Assembly (NCBI GenBank): GCA_012522765.1
Contig: JAAYJW010000294.1
Coordinates: forward strand, 1-40,308
Direction: 5' to 3'
Length of the DNA: 40,308 bases
From: a candidate division WS1 bacterium
GTDB taxonomy: Bacteria > Armatimonadota > Zipacnadia > Zipacnadales > UBA5352
Notes under the pieces: generated by a model
The model's input: only the letters and a program-made list of their open reading frames with translations
What the model was told of the DNA's origin: nothing
Database searches by the model: none
Position numbers and translations under genes: made by a program
Shown here: positions 26,764 to 36,280 of the stretch, piece by piece
How positions within the stretch are numbered: position 1 is the stretch's first letter
Layout of the letters: each line of letters starts with the position of its first letter

Positions 26764-27906
26764 TCAACAAGACCCCGCCTGCAACGCCTCCAGCGCCCGA
26801 TCCACCTCGTCCTCATCGTTGTAGAAGTGCGGGGAGAGGCGCACCAGCCCGAGACGGGAAGCCGCCGCAACACAGTGCCTCTGCAGCAACTCCACGGCTT
26901 CATCGGCATCAAGCCGAGGGTGCTCGAAGCAGACGATGCCCGAACGCGCCGCAGGCTCCAGCGGGCTTGCGATGCTGCAGCCGATCCGTTGCAGGCCCTC
27001 AATCAGCCGATCGGTCAGCCCCAGCACGCGTCGCTCCACCTCACTCAGCCCCACCTCCAGCAGCAGCCCCACCGAGGCATCGAGAGCGGCCGCCCCCAGC
27101 ACGTTCGGCGTGCCCTCCTCAAAGCGCCCGGCATCCGGCCTCGCCGGTTGATCGCAGACCGCGAAGTCGAGCGGCTCCGGCACGCTCATCCAGCCGCGCC
27201 AGTGGTCCTCCAGGTCGCCGATGATGCGATCGGAGACGTAGAGCAGCCCGCAGCCCTCCGCGCTGAGCAGCCACTTGTGCCCGTCGGCGGCGAGAATGTC
27301 GGCGCCGATCTCCCCCACTTCCGTCCGCAGCGCGCCAAGTCCCTGAATCGCATCCACCACGAGGTAGGCGCTATGCTCGCGGGCCATCTGCGCCAGCGCC
27401 GGCAGGTTCATCCGCTGGCCCGTTGAGTACTGCACCTGGCTGACCGCGATCGCGCGGGTGCGGGCGTCGCAGGCCGCACGGTAGTCGTCGAGGTGCAGGA
27501 GGCGGTTCCGCGGGTTGACAATTCGCACCTCAACGTTCCTGCGCCGGAGGTTCAGCCACGGGTAGACGTTAGCCGGGAACTCGATCTCCGCTACGACGAC
27601 ATTGTCTCCGTCACGCCAGGGGATGCTCTCCGCCGCAAGCAGCAGGCCGGAGGTGGTGTTCTTGACGTAGGCGACCTCATGCGGCCGCGCAGCGATCATG
27701 TCCGCGAGGCGCTCTCTGCCCCGCCGCACGACTTCGAGCGTGTGCACGTAATCCCACGACCCAAGATCGCGGTATTCTTCCGCGATCCTGCAGATGGCCG
27801 CGGCGGTTCTGCGTGGCAGCGGGCAGACAGCCGCGTGGTTGAAGTAAATCAACTCGTCTTTGACCGGGAACTCATCGCGCCACTGTCCGCTGTCCACTGC
27901 AATCAC
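26764..27906 (-). CDS. Class V aminotransferase / cysteine desulfurase-like PLP enzyme
   Basis: YFNHAAVCPLPRRTA, VVDAIQGLGALRTEV, ADGHKWLLSAEGCGLLYV. GTG at 27906 preferred over the 27999 ORF start, which overlaps the upstream gene. Confidence 0.87.
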   Translation of the reverse strand: MIAVDSGQWRDEFPVKDELIYFNHAAVCPLPRRTAAAICRIAEEYRDLGSWDYVHTLEVVRRGRERLADMIAARPHEVAYVKNTTSGLLLAAESIPWRDGDNVVVAEIEFPANVYPWLNLRRRNVEVRIVNPRNRLLHLDDYRAACDARTRAIAVSQVQYSTGQRMNLPALAQMAREHSAYLVVDAIQGLGALRTEVGEIGADILAADGHKWLLSAEGCGLLYVSDRIIGDLEDHWRGWMSVPEPLDFAVCDQPARPDAGRFEEGTPNVLGAAALDASVGLLLEVGLSEVERRVLGLTDRLIEGLQRIGCSIASPLEPAARSGIVCFEHPRLDADEAVELLQRHCVAAASRLGLVRLSPHFYNDEDEVDRALEALQAGSC

Positions 27907-27937
27907 CCCGGGGGTCGGGTCCTGCGCCGAGGCGCCA

Positions 27938-28867
27938 TCAGCACGGTTGCTCCGCCGTCGCGCGCCCTCTCCCTGCCTGAATGATGACGAGCGCGCCAAT
28001 TATGACCAGCAGCATCCCCTGCACCGCGTTCATCGTGATCGGCGCGCCCAGCACGAAGTAATCACCGGCGACAGCCGTCGGTATCGCCACCAGCGCCAGC
28101 ACCCGGACCGCCCACATCGGCGCCCGCTTCATCGCGTAGTAGTAAAGGAACAGGTTTGCTACGATCGTCGCGGCAGCCAGAGCGATGAGCCCGATCAGGG
28201 GCGGATGCGCGAGCACATGCCGCAGCCCGTCCAACCCCACGAATACAGGCACTACGACCGAGAAGATCACAGTCTGCACCACGGCTGAGGCGAGGATCGC
28301 CATCTCATTCCGGACGCCGCCGAAGTGCAGCTTGATGATCAGCGCGTTGAGGGCGATCAGCAGCGCCGCCGCGATCAGCGCAATCACGCCGGCGATGGGG
28401 AAGCTCAATTCTGTCGAACCGATGCCGACGGTGTGCAGCGCGCCCACGAGCAGGAGGACTGTCCCCAGCCATCCGAGCGCCCGCACCCTCTCGCGCAGCA
28501 CCACGTAGGTAAGGATGAAGACGAAGGCGGTCTCACTGCGCGCGACGATCGCCGAGGTGGTGGCGCCCGTCAGGTCAACGCCCACATTGCGCAGGTAGAA
28601 GATACCTGCGGCGGAGACTGCAAAGAGCAGCAGCCACGGATAGGGCTGGCCGGCGGGGAAGAGGCGGCCGCGGTAGCGGATGAGGTAGATCGGCACGATG
28701 ATGACGCCGACGCCCAGCATGTTGAGCCAGTTGACATCCGCCGGCCCGAGCGCCTCCACGTTCAGTTGGAGCTTGAAGATCACCCACGACACGCCCATGA
28801 CCAGGCCCGAAGCAAGCGACGCGAGATACCCCGCCAGTCGCCGCCAGATTGGTTCACACTCGCCCAT
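27938..28867 (-). CDS. DMT-superfamily transporter (EamA family)
   Basis: Multi-helix protein with two EamA-like halves; TTSAIVARSETAFVFILTYVVLRERV. Confidence 0.85.
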   Translation of the reverse strand: MGECEPIWRRLAGYLASLASGLVMGVSWVIFKLQLNVEALGPADVNWLNMLGVGVIIVPIYLIRYRGRLFPAGQPYPWLLLFAVSAAGIFYLRNVGVDLTGATTSAIVARSETAFVFILTYVVLRERVRALGWLGTVLLLVGALHTVGIGSTELSFPIAGVIALIAAALLIALNALIIKLHFGGVRNEMAILASAVVQTVIFSVVVPVFVGLDGLRHVLAHPPLIGLIALAAATIVANLFLYYYAMKRAPMWAVRVLALVAIPTAVAGDYFVLGAPITMNAVQGMLLVIIGALVIIQAGRGRATAEQPC

Positions 28868-28875
28868 CGAAGCTC

Positions 28876-29835
28876 CTACCCTGTCTCCTGCGCAGCGGTC
28901 TGCAGGTCATCCCGGCCGCGCGCCGCCTGTATGACCAGCGCAGCCCCTGTGATCGCGATGATAAGTCCCTCAACGTGCGTCCACGTCACCGGTATCCGCA
29001 GCACCAGCAGGTCCGAGAGCGTGGCGATCGGCAGTCCCGTCAGCGCCAGCATGCGCACCGCCCAGATCGGCGCCTGTTTGAGCGCGAAGTAGTAGAGCAT
29101 CAGCCTTGCCCCCCAGACGACGGAGCCGAGGATGACCAGCATCAGCAGGTAGGGCTCCTGCAGCAGCCGCCCCACCTCGGGCAGCAGCCCCGCCGCCGGC
29201 ACCGCGGTGGAAAAGACAACAAGCTGCACCGCTGTGCTGCCGAGGACGATCAACTCGTTCGGGATCCCCATGAACTTCGTCTTCACCAGTAGCGCGTTGA
29301 TGGCGATCGTCAGCCCTACCACCACCAGCGCGAAGACGCCGATGGTGCTGAACTGCAGCGCCGTGGCTCCGACCATTGCCACGCGGATGATGCCGTAGAG
29401 CACCAGCCCGGTCCCCAGCCATCCAAGGGGGCGAATCGGCCGCCTGAGCACGAGGTAGGAGATCAGAAAGATGAAGACTACCTCGCTGAGTTCGACCACC
29501 GCCGCGGTGGTCGCGCTCGTCTCGCGGAGGCCGAAGTTGCGGCCGTAGTGCATCACGCACGCGACCCCGCCGAACACCAGCAGCCAGGAGGGCGAAAAGC
29601 CGTGCCAGCGCAGGCGCCCCTGAAAGCGCACGAGGTAGATCGGCAGGATGATCACGAAGAGCCCGATGACGTTCAGCCAGTGCAGCGTCGCCGGCCCGAT
29701 GACCTCATGGCCGAGAATGAACTTCTGAAGCGGCCACGAGATGCCCATGACCGCTCCGGTAAGGAGGGCCGCCGCATAGCCGGCGACCCTCCGTAACGAT
29801 CTTCTCGGTTTTGCTCGCATGACACGCGTTTCCAC
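28876..29835 (-). CDS. DMT-superfamily transporter (EamA family), tandem paralog
   Basis: ATTAAVVELSEVVFIFLISYLVLRRPIRPLGWLGTGLVL aligns with the neighbouring gene product. Confidence 0.85.
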   Translation of the reverse strand: METRVMRAKPRRSLRRVAGYAAALLTGAVMGISWPLQKFILGHEVIGPATLHWLNVIGLFVIILPIYLVRFQGRLRWHGFSPSWLLVFGGVACVMHYGRNFGLRETSATTAAVVELSEVVFIFLISYLVLRRPIRPLGWLGTGLVLYGIIRVAMVGATALQFSTIGVFALVVVGLTIAINALLVKTKFMGIPNELIVLGSTAVQLVVFSTAVPAAGLLPEVGRLLQEPYLLMLVILGSVVWGARLMLYYFALKQAPIWAVRMLALTGLPIATLSDLLVLRIPVTWTHVEGLIIAITGAALVIQAARGRDDLQTAAQETG

Positions 29836-29864
29836 GCAGGAGGCGCTGAGGCCTCCCGTCGGCG

Positions 29865-30506
29865 CTACTGCTCGACCGTCTCCTCAGCATCGGTCGCAGG
29901 CGCCTCATCCTCCGCCAGGAGTGTCTCAACCGCCACGGCGACGCGGTCCGCCGCCGGTCCGGTGAACTCATAGCGGACGAAGCCCTCGCGGTCGATCACG
30001 CGCGACGACGGCAGCGTCCTCCGCGCGCCAAGGAAGGCATCCACCGTCTCATTGTCCGCCAGGGCCATCGGCAGCGTCAACTCAGGCCGCCCCTGCAGGA
30101 ACGCCTCGATGGTGGAGACATCCGGATCGGACGAGAGCCCGAGATACTCAACCTGCTCCCGGTCCCAGCTATCATACAGCCGCTGATACTCCGGAAGCTC
30201 CGCCACACAACTCGCGCACCACGTGGCCCAGAAGTCCAGCACGAGGATCTTCCCCTCGTAGTCACTCAGCGATGCCTCTCCCCCACCGGCAAGGGGCGCG
30301 GTGAACTCATACGCCTGCTGCCCCGCCTCTACCTGCTCAACGTCCGGCGGCTGATCCGGCTCTCCCACCTCATCCGGCTCCGGCACACGCGTGGTGTCCT
30401 CGATTGCGGCGCGCTCACCACAGCCACCGGATATCACTATGAGACCTGACAACAGCATTGCAACTAACAGCGTAGGAAGATTCGTAAACCTCACTGCCAC
30501 GCCCAC
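29865..30506 (-). CDS. TlpA/ResA-like thioredoxin-fold lipoprotein
   Basis: Lipobox-like LIVISGGCGE; LVLDFWATWCASCVAELPEYQRLY (CxxC). Confidence 0.87.
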   Translation of the reverse strand: MGVAVRFTNLPTLLVAMLLSGLIVISGGCGERAAIEDTTRVPEPDEVGEPDQPPDVEQVEAGQQAYEFTAPLAGGGEASLSDYEGKILVLDFWATWCASCVAELPEYQRLYDSWDREQVEYLGLSSDPDVSTIEAFLQGRPELTLPMALADNETVDAFLGARRTLPSSRVIDREGFVRYEFTGPAADRVAVAVETLLAEDEAPATDAEETVEQ

Positions 30507-30529
30507 CTCTCCTGCATAAAGTCAATAAG

Positions 30530-30991
30530 TCAGCTCAGGCCCGTGTGCCCGAAGCCGCCATCGCCTCTTCTGCTCTCCCCCACTTCCTCCACCACCCGGA
30601 CCTCGGCGCGGCTGACTGGCGCGATCACCATCTGCGCGATGCGGTCACCGCGGCGAATCACGAACTCGTCCGCGCCCAGGTTGATGAGAATCACGCCCAC
30701 TGTGCCGCGATAATCCGAATCAATCGTCCCTGGCGTGTTCAGCAGCGTGATCCCATGCTTAAGCGCAAGCCCCGACCGAGGCCGAACCTGCGCCTCATAC
30801 CCCGGCGGAAGCTCCATCCTGAAGCCCACGCTGATCAACTCCCGCGCGCCCGGAGCGATCGTCACCTCATCCTCGATCGCCGCTCGCAGGTCCATCGCCG
30901 CCGAACCATCGGTGGCATAAGCGGGCAGATCGAGACCAGCGCCCTCAGGCTCCACCTGGACTTTCAGCACCAGGTCGCTTCCTCTATCCAT
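30530..30991 (-). CDS. dut: dUTP diphosphatase
   Basis: [68 protein letters not shown]. Start placed at ATG 30991; the ORF extension to 31459 overlaps the divergent gene. Confidence 0.93.
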   Translation of the reverse strand: MDRGSDLVLKVQVEPEGAGLDLPAYATDGSAAMDLRAAIEDEVTIAPGARELISVGFRMELPPGYEAQVRPRSGLALKHGITLLNTPGTIDSDYRGTVGVILINLGADEFVIRRGDRIAQMVIAPVSRAEVRVVEEVGESRRGDGGFGHTGLS

Positions 30992-31052
30992 GGATTCACC
31001 ATCCCGGGGCCTCGCCCCTGCGTTACGTGCTCCACTGACGCTATTGTCCGCG

Positions 31053-31082
31053 ATTATAACACCCGTCGCCACCGCCCGGCAA
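31053..31082 (-). promoter_or_regulatory. Sigma70-type promoter candidate for dut
   Basis: Reverse strand TTGCCG-N18-TATAAT in the divergent intergenic region. Confidence 0.5.
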
Positions 31083-31171
31083 ACAACCCGGCGACGGGGG
31101 AGGCCATCTGCAGCGGGTGGCGAAATGCCTCCCGCCACTGACAGCCGCTTCCTGTTACGGGGGTCCGTCAG

Positions 31172-32248
31172 ATGAACGCCAGGATCGCCCTGACGCTGAT
31201 CGCTACCATAGCATTGCTCTCCACCGCCGCCGCCGAACTGACCACGGCCACGGATTTCGGTCCCGCCACCGTCAGGCTGGAACCGGCGGAGCCGCTCTAC
31301 GTCACCCGGGAGGCGACGCTGGCGCTTCCTGCGGGCGAGACCACCGTCAGCCTGCCACTCAGCGAACTCGGCGCCACCGCAGGCGAGACGCTCGTCGAGG
31401 TCGCGCCCGCCGATTGTGTCAGCATCGTCAGCTCCGAGAGCCACAGTGACACCGCTCAATGGCGACTTGCCTCCCTGCGAGACACCGAGGCCACGCTCTC
31501 CGTCACCTATCCCGTCAGCGGCCTCACCTGGTCAATCGCCTACGATGTCACCGTCCTCGACGATGGTTCGGCAAGCATGCAGGCCCTGCTGCGGCTCTCC
31601 AACGGCCTCGGGCGCGATCTCAATGAAACGCGCTTCGTGGGCGATCGCATTGATGCCACGCTCACCCTTCCGTCCGGCGAGGCAATCACGGTCGCCCAAC
31701 CGGCGCTCTCCGCGACGCTTCCGGCCGGATCCGTTGAACAAATGTTCGTATACGATCATGCTCTCTACGGTGACACGGCCGTCAGACTGCTGCGACTGAC
31801 CCCACAGGCGGGCGGCATCGGAGCGCTACCGGCCGGCAGAGCGCGGATCTACCATTCTGCGCAGACGGGGCGAGAGTTGGTTGCGGAGGCCGATCTGCCC
31901 GCGACGCCTCCCGGGGCGCCCGTGGAACTGAGCCTCGGCCCGGCCTCCGGCCTGGTGGTGACGCGATCGCTGGAGGAGTCCAAAGAGGTGGATAAGCGTC
32001 TGGATGCCAGGAATCGGGTGGTGTTGTACGATCTGCTCGAGCGGTGGGCGCTTGAGGTCCGCAATCTCCGCGCCGAACCCGTAACTCTTTTCGTCCGGCA
32101 ACGCCATGAGGGGTCCTGGTCCCTCGAGGAGTCGAACATCGAGATGGAGCGGACCGGTGCAGAGCGGCTCGAGTGGCAGCTCAATGCAGATCCGGACAAG
32201 CTCTACGACATGTCCTGGCAGATCAGGCACCACAACCGCCAGCCGTAA
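31172..32248 (+). CDS. Secreted DUF4139-like protein
   Basis: Signal peptide [59 protein letters not shown] and C-terminal [33 protein letters not shown]. Confidence 0.6.
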   Translation: MNARIALTLIATIALLSTAAAELTTATDFGPATVRLEPAEPLYVTREATLALPAGETTVSLPLSELGATAGETLVEVAPADCVSIVSSESHSDTAQWRLASLRDTEATLSVTYPVSGLTWSIAYDVTVLDDGSASMQALLRLSNGLGRDLNETRFVGDRIDATLTLPSGEAITVAQPALSATLPAGSVEQMFVYDHALYGDTAVRLLRLTPQAGGIGALPAGRARIYHSAQTGRELVAEADLPATPPGAPVELSLGPASGLVVTRSLEESKEVDKRLDARNRVVLYDLLERWALEVRNLRAEPVTLFVRQRHEGSWSLEESNIEMERTGAERLEWQLNADPDKLYDMSWQIRHHNRQP

Positions 32249-32361
32249 ACCGGTCGCTTCGGATAGAAGTCTCCCACCGACTGATGCAGGTATGTTCAGG
32301 TTGGGCACCGAAACTTGAACGTAATGCTGGTCCACCCTCGCCTGCTCGGAAGTGATCGCCC

Positions 32362-34449
32362 GTGACCCCTGAACAGTACTTCGCTCGAAAGCGCAAAGTG
32401 CATCTGGACATGCACCTGCCCGAGGACGCTCCGGGCATGTTCGAGCGTTTCGATGCCCACGACTACGTCAGGACTCTGGTAGATGCCAACGTCAACTCCG
32501 TGGTGATATTCGCCCATTGTCACCACGGTAATTGCTATTATGATACTCGGGTAGGGCATAAACATGCCCGCCTCGACTTTGACTACGTCAGGGAGGTTGC
32601 TGACGAGTGCCGCCGTCGCGACGTCGCTGTCCTCGCGTACTTCTCCTGCGCCTGGAACCATCGCGACGGCGAGCTTCACCCAGAGTGGACCCAGCGAGAC
32701 GCGGGCGGCAACCCGCGTCCGCACCCGAAATTCTGGTGGTGGATGTGTCTCAACTCCCCCTACGGCGACCACCTGCTTGACATGGTGCGGGAGATCGCCG
32801 GGAACTACCCGGTGGACGGCCTCTGGTTCGACATCACCTATGTGGCGCCGCCAGCCTGCTACTGCGATCACTGCAGGGGTCTCTACCGGGAGCAGTTCGA
32901 TGAGGAGATGCCGGTATCCCCCACCCCCGGCTCGCAGGCCGCAAAGAGGCTCTACGAGTTCCGGATCGGTAGCGAAATGCGCTTCCGGGAGCGGCTTGTG
33001 GAGGCGGTCAAGTCAGAAGACCCGAATCTGCTGATCAGTTGGAACCACGCGGGCGACGTAACGCAGTGCTATCTCGATAACGATCGCCTGGCCGACGTCC
33101 TGTTCAGGGAGACGCATACGCCCGAGGACTGGCTACCGTCCAACCAGGCCCGCTGGTTCAATCACTTCGACATGCCCTACGAGTGCTGCACCAGCCGCTT
33201 TCACTACGGTGGGTGGTCTAGCTTTTCGTATAAGAGCCTAGCAAAGCTCTCGATTGAGGCCGCGACCGGCATCGCGCATGGCGGCATCGTGGACATTGGA
33301 GATCAGGCGCTGCATGACGGTACGCTGGACGCTGGCGCCTACGAGCTGATTGGACGGGTCTACGAGCGAATTCGTGCGGTCGAAGAATACTGCACCGACA
33401 CCCGATCAGTGCCGGATGTTGCCATAGTGCATTCGTCGCGCTCTCATCATCTGGGGCAGTGGATGGAGGACAACCCCCTCCGCTGGCCGCTGCTCAGCGT
33501 CTTCGGCGCCGCCCGGATCCTGCACGATGGCGGGCGCCACTTCGACATCATTTCCGAACGTGCCCTTGACCGGCTGAGCGACTATCACGCGGTGCTGCTT
33601 CCGGATCAGCTTGTGCTCACGCCGGAGGAGGTGGACGCCCTCAGGGCGTATGTGCAATCAGGCGGGGCCCTGATTGCGTCCTACCGCTGTGGCATGTTCG
33701 ACGAGAATGGCGAGGAGGTCTTCCCCACGCTCCTGCAGGACCTCTGCGGCGTCAGGCCGCTGCGCTTCGCGGACTTCTCCTGCGGGTACGTCACTGAGCT
33801 GCCGTTCCGAATCGATGCGCCCACCGGCCCTGTCCTGTTCCGAAGCCCGGGCGAGGCGGGCAGTCCCGTCGCGATCCCCGCTCTGGAGTGCGAGGCGCAG
33901 ACAGCCGAAGCGGTTGCCACACTCGTGCATCCCATCTACGAACGAACGCGCGAGCACTTCTATGCAGCCAATAATCCGCCGCCTGGCGAACCCTCCGGGT
34001 ATGGCGCTGCATTTGTGAACCCCGTCGGCGACGGGCACGTCGTATACTTTCCCTTCGATCTCTACCGCTTCTATCAACTCGATTCATATGGCCCACTGCG
34101 CGAGATCGCGCTGCACCTGCTTGATCGAGTGGCGCCATTGCGGGAATTGCGCGTCGAGGCGCCACTACAGGTGGAGGCCGTGCTGCGTCAGTGCGGTTCC
34201 AGGCGCTTTGTGCACCTCATTAACTATGCTAACCAGCGCTTTGGCCAGGGCTTTCATCCGGTTGTGGTTGAGGACGTCCTCCCGATCCATGGGATCCCCG
34301 TATTCGTGCGCGGAACGGCCAGCCAGGTAATTGAGCGGCCCTCAGGCAGGCCAATCCCATTTTCGGTGGCGGACGGGGTCACACACTTCACTCTTCCACG
34401 GCTCGATATCCATGCCTGTGTGGAGTTGAGCCTCGGCCATGAGGGCTAA
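32362..34449 (+). CDS. GHL6-like glycoside hydrolase with beta-galactosidase trimerisation-like domain
   Basis: YDTRVGHKHARLDFDYVREVADECRRRDVAVLAYFSCAWN, YPVDGLWFDITYVAPPACYCDHCRGLYRE, then DYHAVLLPDQLVLTPEEVDALRAYVQSGGALIASYR. Confidence 0.72.
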   Translation: MTPEQYFARKRKVHLDMHLPEDAPGMFERFDAHDYVRTLVDANVNSVVIFAHCHHGNCYYDTRVGHKHARLDFDYVREVADECRRRDVAVLAYFSCAWNHRDGELHPEWTQRDAGGNPRPHPKFWWWMCLNSPYGDHLLDMVREIAGNYPVDGLWFDITYVAPPACYCDHCRGLYREQFDEEMPVSPTPGSQAAKRLYEFRIGSEMRFRERLVEAVKSEDPNLLISWNHAGDVTQCYLDNDRLADVLFRETHTPEDWLPSNQARWFNHFDMPYECCTSRFHYGGWSSFSYKSLAKLSIEAATGIAHGGIVDIGDQALHDGTLDAGAYELIGRVYERIRAVEEYCTDTRSVPDVAIVHSSRSHHLGQWMEDNPLRWPLLSVFGAARILHDGGRHFDIISERALDRLSDYHAVLLPDQLVLTPEEVDALRAYVQSGGALIASYRCGMFDENGEEVFPTLLQDLCGVRPLRFADFSCGYVTELPFRIDAPTGPVLFRSPGEAGSPVAIPALECEAQTAEAVATLVHPIYERTREHFYAANNPPPGEPSGYGAAFVNPVGDGHVVYFPFDLYRFYQLDSYGPLREIALHLLDRVAPLRELRVEAPLQVEAVLRQCGSRRFVHLINYANQRFGQGFHPVVVEDVLPIHGIPVFVRGTASQVIERPSGRPIPFSVADGVTHFTLPRLDIHACVELSLGHEG

Positions 34450-34460
34450 GAGCGCGAGCG

Positions 34461-34551
34461 GTGGAGAACACTGTGGAAGTTTGGGATAATTACCTGCACA
34501 GTAGCACCCTCTTACGACAAGGGATCGTGGAGAACTGTGTGGAAGTTGGGG
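34461..34551. repeat. Imperfect direct repeat, 66-bp spacing, DnaA-box-like core
   Basis: GTGGAGAACACTGTGGAAGTTTGGG (34461-34485) and GTGGAGAACTGTGTGGAAGTTGGGG (34527-34551). Confidence 0.75.
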
Positions 34552-34583
34552 AAGAATAGCTATACTTCACCGGTATATGTAGG

Positions 34584-34599
34584 TGTTTCACGTGGAACA
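34584..34599. promoter_or_regulatory. parS: parS site 1
   Basis: TGTTTCACGTGGAACA, ParB-binding consensus TGTTNCACGTGNAACA. Confidence 0.93.
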
Positions 34600-34661
34600 A
34601 TGCTTTGACGGCGCCATGGGCGCATGAAAGCTTGTTGCTTTGGGAGCGCGGCGGAACGCAT

Positions 34662-34677
34662 TGTTTCACGTGGAACA
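34662..34677. promoter_or_regulatory. parS: parS site 2
   Basis: TGTTTCACGTGGAACA, identical to site 1. Confidence 0.93.
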
Positions 34678-34719
34678 TTTAGCGCGCCGGACACTCGCAG
34701 CCCCGACCGGTCGGCAGCT

Positions 34720-34735
34720 TGTTCCACGTGAAACA
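34720..34735. promoter_or_regulatory. parS: parS site 3
   Basis: TGTTCCACGTGAAACA, reverse complement of sites 1 and 2. Confidence 0.94.
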
Positions 34736-34771
34736 TCCGGGTAACGGTCGGTCGGCGGAGGAGTCAGGGCG

Positions 34772-35416
34772 GTGACGGGCGGGAAGCCGCAAATCATGGA
34801 CCTCGACGCAGCCGTGAGCGAACTGGAGAATTCCCTACCGGCGTGCATGGCTCCGCTTTCAGCCGGCAGCCGTGAACTGCTGGGTGCCGCTGCGCTTTGG
34901 CTTGCGCGCACCGGCGTCGCGTCGGGGCTATCGCAGTATCGTGACCCTGCGGCGGCGCTACTGAAAGGCATGGCCCCCGCCGCAGCCTAGTTTTCGCTGT
35001 CGGAGGCGCCCGTCGCCGGTCGTCTCGCCGATCTGGGGGCCGGAAACGGCGCCATCGGGGCCACTATCGCGATTCTTGCGCCCGATCTGCAAATAGATCT
35101 TGCCGACCGCGCTCAAAGAGCGTATACTGCATGCGAGCTATTGGGGGCACGTCTCGGGTTAAGGAACCTGCGCGCTGTTCGTATCGACGCTCGAACCGCT
35201 GACCCGCACATGTATGATGCCATCGTATTCCGGGCGCTGGCGCGCGGGCCCGAGGCGATCTCTCTCGCTGCACGTCTGGTTCGTCCTGGCGGTTTCATCG
35301 GCGCCTACCATCGTAGCGGAGATCGCCTTTTCACGTGCCCTGGCGCTGAGGTTGATGTGCTGGGGACGGTCGAGACACTGACCCAGGGCCTGTCCCTTAC
35401 CGGCTGTCGGAGCTGA
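34772..35416 (+). pseudogene. rsmG: rsmG-like (16S rRNA m7G methyltransferase) gene with one in-frame TAG
   Basis: One frame from GTG 34772 to TGA 35416 broken only by TAG at 34988-34990; after it FSLSEAPVAGRLADLGAGNGAIGATIAILAPDLQIDLADRAQRAYTACELLGARLGLRNLRAVRIDAR...YDAIVFRALA...RLVRPGGFIGAY, RsmG-like; sits directly before parA-parB. Confidence 0.65.
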
Positions 35417-35503
35417 CTCCGGTTTTTCGCAGTTGCGTGTGGAAAACCTTGTTGAATATGTTGGCGCAATGCGCCATCGGCACAACAGGTGGAGGGATCT
35501 CCG

Positions 35504-36280
35504 GTGGCAAGATGCTACGCAGTGGTTAATCAGAAAGGCGGCGTGGCCAAGACCACGACCGTCATCAACCTCGGTGCCGTCGCGGCACTCGAGGGCAAGT
35601 CGGTGCTGATCGTGGATGCTGACCCGCAGGGGAATGCCACCTCCGGGCTCGGAATCCGGCGGGACGAGATCGAGCACTGTCTTTACGACCTGCTTGCGCG
35701 CTCTGACGGACAGCAGGGGCCTGCGATTGACGAGGTCATCTTGCCAACCGCCACGCCCAATCTCGACGTGCTGCCTGCGACCATTGATCTCGCCGGGGCT
35801 CAGATGCGCCTTGCGAACGAGATTGCGCGGGAAATGCGTCTGCGGCGGGTTCTGGAGCCGATCCGCTCGGCGTACGATATTATCCTTATCGACACGGCAC
35901 CTTCTCTCGGACTGCTCACCATCAACGCTTTGGCCGCGGCAGACCAGGTATTGATCCCCATGCAGTGTGAGTATTACGCGATGGAGGGGCTGGCTCAGCT
36001 TCTCGAGATCATTCAGATGGTGCAGGCGGAGATCAATCCGGCTCTGACGATAGCCGGGGCTGTCCTCACCATGTATGACGCCCGCACGAATCTGGCCGAA
36101 GAGGTGGCTGAGGAGGTCCGTAGCGGCTTTTCCGGTCGCACCTACAAGGCGAAGATACCTCGGAACGTTCGACTTGCTGAGGCGCCGAGCTACGGCCTGC
36201 CCGCCGTCGTACACGACAAACACTGCCCCGGATCCGCCGCCTACCGCAGGCTCTACTGGGAGGTATTTGAGGATGCGTAA
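35504..36280 (+). CDS. parA: Chromosome partitioning ATPase ParA/Soj
   Basis: YAVVNQKGGVAKTTTVINLGA, VLIVDADPQGNATSGLG, DIILIDTAPSLGLLTINAL; GTG at 35504 after GGAGGG. Confidence 0.95.
   Translation: MARCYAVVNQKGGVAKTTTVINLGAVAALEGKSVLIVDADPQGNATSGLGIRRDEIEHCLYDLLARSDGQQGPAIDEVILPTATPNLDVLPATIDLAGAQMRLANEIAREMRLRRVLEPIRSAYDIILIDTAPSLGLLTINALAAADQVLIPMQCEYYAMEGLAQLLEIIQMVQAEINPALTIAGAVLTMYDARTNLAEEVAEEVRSGFSGRTYKAKIPRNVRLAEAPSYGLPAVVHDKHCPGSAAYRRLYWEVFEDA

Noticed and set aside
34490-34678. 62-aa - strand ORF beginning MFHVKQ with a second FHVKH
   Set aside because: The FHVK motifs are translations of parS sites, not coding signal.
34988-34990. TAG as a recoded sense codon (pyrrolysine or code change)
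   Set aside because: TAG terminates many intact genes in this window and no pyl genes or readthrough context were seen, so mutation, error or suppression is more likely.
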